Part shown: positions 24,193 to 37,115 of the stretch, piece after piece
How the letters are laid out: every line of letters begins with the position of its first letter
Position numbering within the stretch: the first letter of the stretch is position 1
DNA from: Phycomyces blakesleeanus NRRL 1555(-)
Lineage: Eukaryota; Mucoromycota; Mucoromycetes; Mucorales; Phycomycetaceae
Assembly: GCF_001638985.1 (NCBI RefSeq)
Contig: NW_017265139.1
Location: 2,232,001-2,296,000 of the forward strand
Direction of reading: 5' to 3'
DNA length: 64,000 nt
Program-made: the position numbers and the translations under genes
Notes under the pieces: model-generated
Seen by the model: only the letters and a program-made list of their open reading frames with translations
Told to the model about the DNA's origin: nothing
The model's database searches: none

Positions 24193-26142
24193 GGTGTGTG
24201 TCTTAGTGTCAAGGAACTTGAAGGTGAATTTCTAAAGTTTGCTGGTCTTTTTGCTTCTCCCTTGAGCTCAGCCACCCAATGACCGGCCTCTTTTGATCAA
24301 GAAAAAAAAATAAAAAAATAAAAAAAAATAGGATACAGGGTTCAATTTAATGGCAATGATTTACAGACACAAAGACACACTCATACATGTATTGTGATGT
24401 ATTTCGTCTTTAAAAATAATGATATATTGCCTATTTTTACATATTTATATCTATGCGATATTCGACCTAAGAGATTTTTGCGATAATTTATAAAGATCCC
24501 CAAAGACGGATCTTTGGGAGACGTCATCCAAAGGGCATTTTTCCTTTTTTAAGCACAATATTTCCTTTATTTTTTTTTAGAGAGAAAAGCATAATAGGAT
24601 TTGTGCCTGGTTGAGTAAATTACTACTCTCAAACATTTGAAGGTTGAATGTAACTCTAAGCATCTGAGATTATTTTTACACTTATTCCATTCTGCATAAT
24701 GGCGTATTATGCTTATTTACATTGCATGTTTTTCCCTTTAATTCTTACTTGATCTATATGCTTAACATTTTATTGTCTAATCCTCTCACACACACGCGTG
24801 TACAACCAACAGTATATTCAACAAACATGCTACTTTTTTTTTTAGAGAATAAGTCATGGCTTGGTAATTCTATAAAAAAAACCATGTATATAACATGATG
24901 AAAGAGAATTCACAGGTGTTTTGTGATGAATACAAGAAAATTATAACAACGTTTTCTGACGAAAAAACCGACGATATTTGAGTATATTAAAATCTCTATA
25001 AAATGCTTCTTCAACCAAACCAATCATTGTTTTATAATGCATTGAGAATGTGTAGTACTTAAAATATATCATTCATTTATTATCTGTTTAAGGATCAGAC
25101 TTAAACAAATTAAAATTAATGCTGTACACATAATTAAACTCAAGGACCGATAACCAAGTACTTTTATATTGATAGTATGCATGTTGTAATATTTTGTGTA
25201 AATGAAGTATAAATAAAATCAATGATTGATTTAGTTTTAAGGCTAATACTTTTGCTCACATGTAATAAATACATTCAAATATTATTCATTTTACAGCATA
25301 TTTCTCTATCGATAGATTGTATATATCCAAGCACTATCCTTCGTGCTCCAAGCCATCATTTGAAAAGTTTAAACAAGTACCCAACCTTTACTCATATCTT
25401 CGCTCTCAAACAACTTTAAATCTCCCAAAAAAAGTCCTTACAATTTATTTTTTTTACTAAAGTTGATTTTTTTTAACGTAATGGTAGCTGGAGCATGTTC
25501 TTCATTATCTTTATGATATATTATTATTGGGTCTATTAGAAAGAGAAAAGCCTGTAATTTTAGAATTCAACCTTCATATTTTTTGTGGCTGTTTTGAATA
25601 TCACGGTATTGTTGTGAGCCCTGAGTCAGCAACTGTGAGGAGTGGATTGGAATTAGCACTCAGTTCCAATACTCTCCAATCAGAAGCAACTACTTCAACC
25701 GCAGGCGTTGAGTGAGCAAAAGCGAGCAAAGGAGGAGCACTGCTCAGCAAGATACCGCAGTAAAAGGAACTTTACATAGAAACTAGGATACTGCGGTATC
25801 TCATAAAATAGTGTAAATATCACCAACATTATCATAAATAAACATTATCTTTCGTTTCCTTTAAAAGTTCTCTATTTCCTTTTTACTCTTTCAGCCAATC
25901 ACCGGCTTCCTCTTAGTGAGTTAATCCTAGTTTATTTTAGTATATATCTTTATCATTTGAAAACCCTAAATGTTCATGACAAAACGATTTAACACCCTTG
26001 TTAATTTGTCAGTAAGCTTTTTCTTTTAAAAAAAATTGAGTCATTTTTTCCCAAATTCTGGGATTGGTCATTTTCTTAAAAAAATTGGCTCGGGTTTTTA
26101 TTACAGTATAGCCTTTCTGTCTTAGTTTTGAAATAATAAACC
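24193..26142. other. AT-rich spacer with a GC-richer insert-like patch
   Basis: Most of this 1.9 kb is AT-rich with poly-A/T tracts and a CA run near 24786. A less AT-rich patch at about 25600-25800 contains a small palindrome (GAGCACTGCTC) and a perfect 13-bp inverted repeat at 25750-25801. Minus-strand coding-like scraps near 25330-25420 could not be joined. No gene is called. Confidence 0.45.
25750..25801. repeat. Perfect 13-bp inverted repeat with 26-nt loop
   Basis: AGATACCGCAGTA at 25750-25762 is matched by its exact reverse complement at 25789-25801. The arms are GC-richer than the surroundings. Confidence 0.85.
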
Positions 26143-26956
26143 ATGAGAGCCGTTTTGCAGCGTGTAACAAGAGCAAGCGTAACAGGTACTAAAAAAAACC
26201 TAACTTAAGTTTCGCGAGCTCTTAATTCAGAATAGTTGACCACCAGGTTGTTGGCTCAATCCAAAAGGGCATTTGCGTGTTGGTTGGGATCGCAACCGAT
26301 GATGTTGAGAAGGATGTGGATTACATGGTTAACAAGATTCTTAATGTTCGTGTATTCGATGACCAGGCCACAGGTACAATGTGGAAGGCTGGTGTTAAGC
26401 AAGCTGGACTAGAAATCTTATGTGGTAAGCTTAAAGGTTTCAATCAAATAGAAATTGATTTGCGGGTCGTAGACTGACATATATGTGTATATATAATCAA
26501 GTGTCACAGTTTACACTTCAGGGACAGACTACAAAAGGCAAGTAAAAAATAAACATAGTCGGGTATTTTCATATATGAATTATTAACTCCTTGAAAAATC
26601 ATATAGGAAATAAGCCTGATTTCCACAGGGCAATGAAGACAGGCGATGCCAAATCGATGTACGAATTGTTTTTAGGCAAACTAGGCAAAGCTTATGATCC
26701 AGCCAAGATTCAAGGTAACTTGAATGATTTTAAGAGCTTGGATCTTACTGTGTACACTTACAAGTTTTTACTAACGAAAATACCGATCTTTGAAAGATGG
26801 CAAATTCGGTGAGATGATGTCGGTGGAAATTATCAATGATGGTGAGAACATTAATGCTTTATAATTCGGAGCATTGGCTTACATATTCTTCAATTACTAG
26901 GCCCCATCACTTTAGAGTTGGACTCTCGAAAGTTCACTTATGATGATATCAATTAA
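26143..26956 (+). CDS. DTD1: D-aminoacyl-tRNA deacylase
   Basis: Six exons (26143-26185, 26236-26424, 26502-26537, 26607-26714, 26797-26841, 26901-26956) give 158 aa. It hydrolyses D-amino acids, and glycine from tRNA-Ala, off mischarged tRNAs as translational quality control. The sequence begins MRAVLQRVTRASVTVDHQVV and holds the two active-site signatures, SQFTLQG for the usual SQFTL and NDGPITLELDS for the cross-subunit Gly-cisPro motif GPxT. Intron 26538-26606 starts with GC inside a perfect AAG|GCAAGT context; no GT donor gives an open product. The gene converges with DED1, leaving about 210 bp between the stop codons. Confidence 0.95.
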
Positions 26957-27168
26957 TTTCATTATATTCTTTAATCAATAAAATAAATTCTTGAGAAATT
27001 AGAAGCCAAGTCATTAACAATTACCAATGTCTAGTCTTTGATTTATAGACATTGTTTTGTTTTTATTAAATAAACCCCTTTGATTTTCTTACTTTACATA
27101 TTCTTGTTTTCGCTATCTAGCTTTTGTTTGCATTTGATTCTGATTTTGATTTTGTCTTGTTCTTTATA

Positions 27169-29217
<2,049 letters not shown>

Positions 29218-29379
29218 TGTGTTTGATTAATGCAGCTGTGAGTTATGTGCAATAGTTTATTGTTCGAATTAATATTAATACCATCGTCACATTTTTTGCT
29301 TTATTATCCAGCGGCTCTTTAAACAAATATTGTGGAGCGACCATATTGGCAAATAAGCATAATATGTATTCTATTTTAT

Positions 29380-30968
29380 TTAAGTGAGGCTGGAAAGAGC
29401 TGAGAAGGAAGCCATATCGAGAGGGCGATTAAGAAAAGAGGAGTGAATAGGTAAAGGATTTTGTAGTTGTCTAAGGGGATATACACGAGAGACAGGTACA
29501 GAAGCCTGGTTTTTAGCTACACCCTGGTGAGATCTTTTAATTTCGTCTCTTCGGCGTACGACATAGGCCATCCACTCAGGGCTAATACGAGCATCAGATT
29601 CACTATCTGCAAACCGCCTGGTAATGTTTCCTACTTCTTCAGAGGTGGGTCTGTTATTAGGATGAGGTTCAAGACAGGCAATAATTAGATCTTGGTACCA
29701 GCGAGGTACACCAGGAATCCGCTCAATCCTGTAGACATTCGTATTACTTAGGAGGATTTCGGGGTCGGGAAAATTGATGCCTGAAATCAATTGCCACATC
29801 ATGATTCCCAAACTATAGACATCAGATTTTTCTGTGTAAATTCCTTGTCTGACTTCAGGTGCTATGTATGGTATTCGTCCATAATGCACCATGGCCTGTT
29901 GGGTGACTTTTGTAGCTTCATTTGAAGCTGTTGAGAATCGATAGTCAACTAGATGATAGTCGTCTCCGCATAGTACATTGCGAGGGTGTACATTACGATG
30001 GCACATTTTAATCTCATCGTGGAGACTTGCCATGTTCACTGCTAAACGTGTTACTGCGTACAATACTGCTGGCATACTGAATGGAATAGGTCGTCCGATA
30101 AAGTTCTCTAGGTTCCCCTGTTCCGCTAATGTTCCCACCATCATCAAATCGCCTGTGCTCTCACACACCGTCAATCCATGAAACAATAGAGCCAAAAATG
30201 CCCTTGATTGTACTACAATCTAAGCTTTTTTGTGTCCTTCATAAGTTCTAAATCTCTACCTTGATTCAAAAGGGTTTCGAATTGGTTACTATGATAATTA
30301 CCTCATTCAAAACCTTTTCATCCACGACCTTGAGCACAACAGGTCGGATATGTGTACCCTGAGCATAGCCACGGCCATCATCAGATATTCCCACACTAAC
30401 GTCGTAAGGAAGTCCAACCTCGGCTTCATATACAGCTGAAAACCCGCCTGCACCAATAAATACTAGATTAGAGAACCACTTCCAGGGATACCATCGCATG
30501 TAGCGTGCCAGTTCATGTTTGTAAATAGCTTCAATCGCCTTGTGACTTTTTGGATGAAAAGATTCAACCACACGAGAGACATTATTGTCACCAAGTACAA
30601 GAAGATTTTCGTATGAAAGTGCCTGTCGCCATGCAATATGCCAATGCTGTTCCAGAGTGTGTAAGACACACGTATGTGCCGGTAAAAACAATAATATAAA
30701 AATAATAATTATATCTTACCCAGTGGGTATCGAAGTGAATGTCTCGTAACGAGTATTTTTCAAGAGTGATACTATAAAGATCGAGGATTGCAGTGTGCAC
30801 AGTGCATGGTTGAGCAAATGCCGTTAGAAAGGGCACATGGAATTCAAGAGGATAAGCCGCAATGAGATTGTGAATGTCTTGAATTGTTTGGCTGACAAGA
30901 TCGGTTTTTACGATTTCTTCCTGGTAATGGTGATCAGGATGCAGCCTGTTGAGAGACGCATGATTCAT
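29380..30968 (-). CDS. Protein kinase-like protein, probable pseudokinase
   Basis: Three exons (30968-30720, 30646-30302, 30219-29380) give 477 aa. A helical N-terminal part of about 150 residues precedes a kinase fold: glycine loop GAGGFSAVYEAE, VLKVV with the ATP lysine, then CHRNVHPRNVL where HRDxKxxN is expected, VDYRFS where DFG is expected, IPYIAPEV (APE), SDVYSLGIMMWQ and NNRPTSEEV. The catalytic Asp of HRD is Asn and the DFG motif is DYR, while the ATP lysine, HRN asparagine, APE and the F-helix Asp remain. It may bind ATP but is unlikely to be a normal kinase. The HPRN-type loop resembles the expanded tyrosine-kinase-like families of Mucoromycota. Confidence 0.85.
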
Positions 30969-32743
30969 GGTGGTGTGTTTTGGCTTATTGGCCAACAAAT
31001 GAAATACTGTCAATGACCCAGGAATAACTGGTCTTTTTCAGTGTGACCTGTATTTGATCCAACACTATACCAAGACTGATTGGGACACTTGAAAAGAAAT
31101 TTCGTGCCCGACGGATCAACTTTTTATTGGAAAAATAACAACAATAGCTATAGCTTATTTTTGCTTACAGTTTGTGAGTCAAGTCAGGGTCATACCAAAT
31201 TATATAAGATACAATGGTGAGACGTATATGATCAATTAATTACGAAAGAATTCTTTAACAATATTGTAATTCACTGAAGGATACTTTTAATATTTACTAA
31301 AATCAGAAAACCGAATTAACAATTAAAATGACAGGTTGCGAGCTTGACCATGAAATATCCGCTAATCCTAGGGGGTAAACCTTTTATGATGAGAGTTGCC
31401 GTATCGATGTTACCATATCGCCTAAAGGTAACTTGTTATGTAAAGTTCAATAATTATATCTGGCCCCTAAAAATCCATAATTCTTATTACTATCATAACA
31501 AAGTTACTTTAATAGAGAAAGAGAGAGAGAGAGGATTTGCACCATTTTAGACAATTTAAAGGATTTCAGAAACAATTCTTGAAGATACTTTTCGAAAAAG
31601 CTACTTTTTTTATTCTATACTTTTATGGAAAAACAATATATACCTACTCACTTGTAAATATGACCTTTTGTTAATAAATCAATACGCTTTATCTTATATG
31701 TACATCGTATAATGTGTCATAGGATTCTTACATAAAATTACGAGACATTGATTACCATGTTTTAATCTATCGTATACTTTCATATCATACATACTATTTG
31801 ATTGTTTCTGTCATTTATTTTCCGTCTTATTTAGCATTATACAACCTTAAATGTTTCCGTATTACCCAAGATATAATTCATGAGCAGGTTATATCTGTGG
31901 GGACGAGTAAGAAACTTAGACGTCAAGGTTTTTTGAGATCAATAGAGTGATATTAGAAAATCCAGACAAGCAATCCAGGTATATGATGCTAGCATCTCCA
32001 TCCTAAAGCAAACCTACGATACTTCTCAAGAGCCTACTTCCAAAAGGGCTAATATTTCTGAGTCGGAAGACATTCTATGCGCTCATAGTTTCCCGTCAGA
32101 GCAACGTAAAAAATATGGTCTTTGTATGTCAATTGATCTTGAAAGAAGGTACTTGTTATACTGAGGGGGTGAAGAATTATGAAAAATTGATATTGAAACA
32201 TACGTATAAAAAAAGGGGGGGACGAAAAGTAGTGTTTAATTAAAATTCAACCTTAAACCAACCCTTAAATTCCCTCTCAAAAAAAGTTTGTACAAAGCTC
32301 CCACTAAAGTCCCTCTGTGTGTGTGTGTTTTTACCATAGCGTAATATCTTTATTTAAAGAAGAAAAATTGGCTCTATTATATGAAAATGAATATGGATAT
32401 TAATATGAAATCTACAGAAGCAACATTATTGATAATAGTTCCAAAAGCTTCAACTCGATCGAATACAACCACATTCTTTAATAAAACCAAATCTCGTCTA
32501 TATTCTGTTCAACATCAAAAACATTCTGGTGTACAAGTGAGACCTAAGTTTATATTGAGTTTCTGAAGAAAACTTGTTTATTTGATGTTTTCAATTGGCT
32601 TTATAATTTTCTTTTGTGATTGTGCGTGTAAATAGCAACCTGGCGTTTACATTAGAGATGAGATGACGGGAGTGAATATCAATTCACACATTAGAGGGAT
32701 GATAAGATGAATGGACAAGATAGTGAATGAATGAAAATGGTAT
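30969..32743. other. AT-rich spacer with one open coding-like stretch
   Basis: This is the upstream region of the kinase-like gene and the downstream side of calreticulin. It contains an AG run at about 31517-31532 and an open 73-codon frame at 31946-32164 (plus strand) with few convincing start codons. A short ATG frame at 32381-32566 looks like chance. No gene is called. Confidence 0.4.
31946..32164 (+). pseudogene. Possible protein-coding relic, unidentified
   Basis: The frame is open for 72 codons between two stops and has protein-like composition (SISILKQTYDTSQEPTSKR is part of it). Its only internal ATG is near the end, and no splice partners were found. It could be a decayed gene fragment or chance. 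Confidence 0.15.
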
Positions 32744-34140
32744 TTAAAGTTCGTCTTTGACGGGCTTCTTGGCAGCCTCGGGAATGGCCTCGATAATCTT
32801 CTGCTCGACCTCTTCCTTAATCTCGGCTACATTCTCCTTAACTTCTGCGGCGGCCTCATCGAGGTTGATTTCATCATCAAAGTTGAGTTCATCAAAGTTG
32901 ATCTCCATATCACCAGACTCGCCACCCTCCAAAGGCTTATCATCGGCCTCAGTACCAACAGCAGCTTGTTCAGCGTCTGCCTCTTCTTGTGCCTTTGCCA
33001 ATTCAGCCTCATGAACAGCCTTAGCTTCCTTCTCCTTGACAGCAAGATCGAGGGACTCTTGACGGATGGCCTCGGCTTCCTTGATATCATCAGTCACAAG
33101 GAAGTTATCGAACAAAGAACCGCTCTTGACCTGCCACAAATCGAGGCCGAGGTTTCCAAAGGTATAAGCGTAAATCTCATTGTCAACCTTGTATTCGGGG
33201 TTGTCAATCTCGGGGTGGATCCAGGGACCCTTGTAGTCAGGGTTGGGAATGCGCTGTGCGGCCCATGGGCCCTTGAAGTCAGGGTTAGGAACAGATGGTG
33301 CCTCCCACTCTCCATCCATCTCATCATCCCAGTCTTCAGGCTTGACGGCTTCGGGGTCAGCAAGGAACTCGGGAATAGAGTCGTAGTCAATGGGTTTTTT
33401 GTCTTCGGGATCGTCAATTTCATGCTCATCAACCCAGTCGGCGGGCTTGGAAGCACTAGGATCCTTGATGGTCTTGGGGCCAAGGAAATCCCAGTCCTCA
33501 ATCAATTCACCGGAAGCCTTCTCTTCACCATCAACAAGGATTTGGTAGGTCTGGTCAGGCTTTACGATAAGAGTGTATGTGTGGGTATCGACGTCGTTAG
33601 GTGCAGATACAGTCTTCTTGAGGTCATAGTTGACACCTTTGTAGTTGAAGATGGCATGAACCATTGCCTTGGTTCCGCAGAAGTCAGGGCCGAACATGAT
33701 GTTGTATTCACTGTCGCCGTTGAAAGTCTTGGGGTCAAACTTGTCAGAGAAGATCTATAGACAAAGATAAGTACTCGAGCATTTTACGGAATTGATCAAT
33801 CTTTATCTACCTTGACATAGTTTCCACCACAATCAATGTGCTGTTCGTTCTTGACATCGTACTGGATTACCAAGTCCTTACCCTTGTTGGTGAAAGGCTT
33901 GATAGGGGTCGAGGTAGCGTAAAAGCGGTAGTCCTCGGTAGTTCTCAGAGCATTGCTCTTGTTTTCGTCTGCAAACCACTTTCCGGTAGTGACCTCCAAC
34001 TTGCCAAGGTCGGCACGGTGGGTTGAAGGGGTCCAGCGTTGGGTCCAGTTTTCACCATCAGAGAAGGTCTCGTGAAGGAAGATTTCAGCAGAAGCAAGGG
34101 AGGCAAGGCCGAGTACAGTAGCAATTGTAAAAATCTTCAT
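32744..34140 (-). CDS. CALR: Calreticulin, ER lumenal lectin chaperone
   Basis: Two exons (34140-33811, 33754-32744) give 446 aa. It binds monoglucosylated N-glycans and buffers Ca2+ in the ER lumen. A signal peptide (MKIFTIATVLGLASLASA) leads the mature protein. The lectin domain shows KNEQHIDCGGNYVK and MFGPDFCG with the conserved Cys pair. The P-domain arm has type A repeats (IKDPSASKPADWVDEHEIDD, PEAVKPEDWDDE) and type B repeats (VPNPDFKGPW, IPNPDYKGPW). The acidic C-domain ends in the retention signal KDEL, with no membrane helix, which separates it from calnexin. A TATATAAA box and a UPRE-like site lie upstream. Codon bias points to high expression. Confidence 0.97.
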
Positions 34141-34200
34141 GGTATAAATTAAAGCAGAGAGAAAGAGAATACGGATTGTGTACTTGAGAGGACTCAATCC

Positions 34201-34208
34201 TTTATATA
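34201..34208 (-). promoter_or_regulatory. TATA box of calreticulin gene
   Basis: On the minus strand this reads TATATAAA, about 60 bp before the calreticulin ATG. Confidence 0.6.
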
Positions 34209-34228
34209 CAAAGCACGCGTGAACAAAC

Positions 34229-34236
34229 TGACGTGG
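34229..34236 (+). promoter_or_regulatory. UPRE-like element TGACGTGG
   Basis: TGACGTGG matches the unfolded protein response element TGACGTG(G/A) bound by ATF6/XBP1-class bZIP factors. It lies about 90 bp before the calreticulin ATG and just upstream of its TATA box. Confidence 0.5.
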
Positions 34237-35123
34237 CAGGCTGCTTTGCCTATGAATTTGAGCCAATAACAAGGGCGGTCCGTGGGTTGTCTTGATGGCA
34301 ACTCCGGATTGGCTGAGGCTGGGGCTGAGAAGTCTGTGTCATTGGTTTTTTTTAAATGAGTTTTTCCCTTCGCATGTTTAATAATATGTGCGCCGATGTA
34401 ACTCCAAAATTAGTAGCTTGCCCTTGGAGAATTTTACGTAAAATATAATTTATTTTTGCCCAATTAATTAACTCACAAAGAAACTAGTATCTGTTGAGAG
34501 TGGTATTGTGCAGTGAGAAAAGACATAGAGAAAGAAATAGAGAGAATGAGATAGTAAGAGATAAAGGGTGAAAAAGAGAGATTCTATCATTTAAGCTAGT
34601 GAACCTTGTGCCTGTGACGCACCTACAAGATATAAAGCTAAATTAGCTTTATATGTATATATATATTTCTAATTTGTAGCAATATTCTGATATGATAATG
34701 GTATTGGATACTATATGGTTTAATGATAATGTCCAGTTATTACTATGTAGGAAAGCTTCCTAAATGTTATTGACTCTTTATGTTTGTTAGGAAACAAAAG
34801 TACTCTAGTTAAGCGCAGTTCATGCATGAGAATAAGATATTCTCTCCATTGTTCTTGGTTCGTTAATTAGATACAATGTCGTTACCTTTTACTGTGTCAC
34901 ACATTTATATATAGACTAAGTAGGTTTGAATACTAGAGCTACTTTTTTGATATAATTGACATTAATGTCTTCATTTTATCATATTATATATATATATATA
35001 TATATACATTCACGCCCAGGAATACCTAAATTACAATCATATTCATATTCTATACGCGACCCTAATCCACACCATATGTACATTAGCCTACATAATCATC
35101 CTTGTGAGCATATGTATCATAAA

Positions 35124-35181
35124 TAAAACAAAACAAAACAAAGCAAAGCAAAGCAAAGCAAAGCAAAGCAAAGCAAAGCAA
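35124..35181. repeat. AAAAC/AAAGC pentanucleotide repeat
   Basis: AAAAC units change into about eight AAAGC units in tandem, followed by an A-rich stretch, in the upstream region of the ceramide synthase gene. Confidence 0.9.
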
Positions 35182-35604
35182 AAAAGAAAAGGTCTTGTTG
35201 CCTAATATAAATCATCTGTAAGATATATATAAGTACATATATAAAAGTGTAAGCGATCTTGAGTAACGTTTACTGTGTAACTGGCTATACTATGCATTTA
35301 TCTCGTTTGATAAATCTAAACATGCAAAGGGTATTTTTCTTTGCAGCCCTTGGCTTCTTTGAATGAGTACAAGGTTGAAGTTCTAGTCGGCGAAAATATT
35401 GCTTAAATTTTCGCAGGGACATATATTTAAAAACAAGTTATTTTTATATGACAATGGTGGCATAATCAGAACGTTATCCTTTTATAGAAGTATCTTTTTA
35501 TTGGACAAGTTAAGCCTTGGCTTCCTGTTATTTTTTTTTTCTACTTCCTATGTCTGTGTTCCACCAGAAGCAATTTTCTCTTCCTTCCTTCCTTCCACTT
35601 CACC

Positions 35605-36935
35605 ATGACAGGATCAATCCGATTGAAGAAGGCAGCAATCACTAAAGAAAAGGCACCGCAGAAGTCACTCTCAGAACGTGTTATCGACTTTGAACTAGGT
35701 AAGGATCCACAGAAAACAAGTACTCGACCTTTAACTTCTTTATTTCTTCTTCTCTTTAGAAATATCAGGGCTGGTCTCTTTAATTCTGGTGGCAGCTTAT
35801 TTGCTAGATATTCCCCTTGCGCGCAGATGCTTGTTTATATCGTATGAGTATGGCATAGACGCCTACGGAAAAGGCATATATGATATCTATTTCGTGAGTT
35901 TTTGGATCATTGCCTTTACTTTTCTACGCGCGGGTATGATGAAATACATCTTCTCTCCTATGGCAGGCTTGTGGGCTATTCCTTCAACAACTAAGCGCCA
36001 GAGAATCGCAGAACAAAGCTTTATCTGCTTCTACTATACTCTCTTTTGGTCCCTTGGAATGGTAAGTAATTCATAATGGGCTTAGTGCCAAGTGAAGGCT
36101 TTGTGGTGTAAGATCTTTACAGTGACACTTATTAAACGGAATGTAGTATATCATGTACAACAGCCCCCATTGGTTTGACACGACCCATTACTGGATTGAC
36201 TACCCGCACATCTTTATATCCCGCATCACAAAATATTATTACTTGATGCAAACTGCTTTTTGGTTCCAGCAGATTTATGTTCTCCATGTTGAAAAGAAAC
36301 GCAAGGACCACCTGGCTATGCTGCTCCACCATATCATCACAATAATTTTGCTGGTAGCCAGCTACTACACTAACTTTACTCGGATTGGCAACAGTGTTCT
36401 TTGTTGCATGGATCTCGCAGACGTCTTCTTATCAGTAAGTCATTGATTTATTTGATCCTTCTACTTGATCTAATTAGGAATCCAAGTTTGCGAAGATTCT
36501 CAAATACCTCGGTTACTCAAATGTGTGCGATGTTGTCTTTGGTCTGTTCGCCGTTTTCTGGCCTATAACTCGGCATGTTCTATTTTCTATTATTATCTGG
36601 TCTACAGCGGGTAATTACATTTTACAGTATATATATATATCACTCTTATATATTAACTGTTGCATCATATAGTCGAACCCCCGAAATACCTTGATATGCT
36701 ATGGGAGCCATCTAAGGGGAAATATTTTACACCATTTACCCAAAAGATTTATCTTGGCCTCTTTTTGCTCCTCAATATTCTGATGTTCTACTGGTTCCTG
36801 ATGATCATCAAGGTGATTGTCAAGGTTCTCCAGGGAAATAATGCAGAGGACACCCGGAGTGATGATGAGGATGAAGATGATAAGGAAGAGGATGATGTCA
36901 AAATAGTAGAACAACCAGTGAAAGAAAAGAGCTAG
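35605..36935 (+). CDS. LAG1: Ceramide synthase, LAG1/LAC1 family
   Basis: Five exons (35605-35698, 35760-36061, 36147-36434, 36478-36610, 36673-36935) give 359 aa. It N-acylates sphingoid bases to ceramides in the ER. A TLC domain spans about residues 85-310. The Lag1 motif is intact: HHIITIILLVASYYTNFTRI followed by CMDLADVFL and ESKFAKILKYLGY, with the His pair and the two Asp needed for activity. MYNSPHWF and several membrane segments agree. The C-terminus is a long acidic tail (DDEDEDDKEEDD), in which yeast Lag1 and Lac1 carry regulatory casein-kinase-2 sites. Whether it prefers long or very long acyl chains cannot be read from the sequence. The 3' end converges with PAN6. Confidence 0.95.
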
Positions 36936-37115
36936 ACTGCTCTGAGATCTGTTTCCTCCCAAATTCCCCTTCCAACATCCCTTCTACCTTGTATTATTCC
37001 TATCTTCCTTTTCCTTTTGTTTTGTATTCAAAAATAACTTAGACTACAAGGCACTTTATGGCTTGCTTTCTACCTTTCATTCTATTTGTTTGAGTATTGT
37101 TTTCATTTCATTTTT

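Larger units (their letters stand above)
34141..35604. other. Divergent promoter spacer with repeats
   Basis: This separates the calreticulin and ceramide synthase start codons. It holds the calreticulin promoter (34200-34350), a TA run at about 34984-35006, an AAAAC/AAAGC pentamer tract at 35124-35181 and pyrimidine-rich sequence before the LAG1 ATG. No gene is seen. Confidence 0.55.

Noticed and set aside
32966..33760. 264-codon open frame on the plus strand opposite calreticulin
   Set aside because: It mirrors the codon-biased calreticulin exon on the minus strand, which has signal peptide, P-domain repeats and KDEL. The opposite frame has no recognisable domain.
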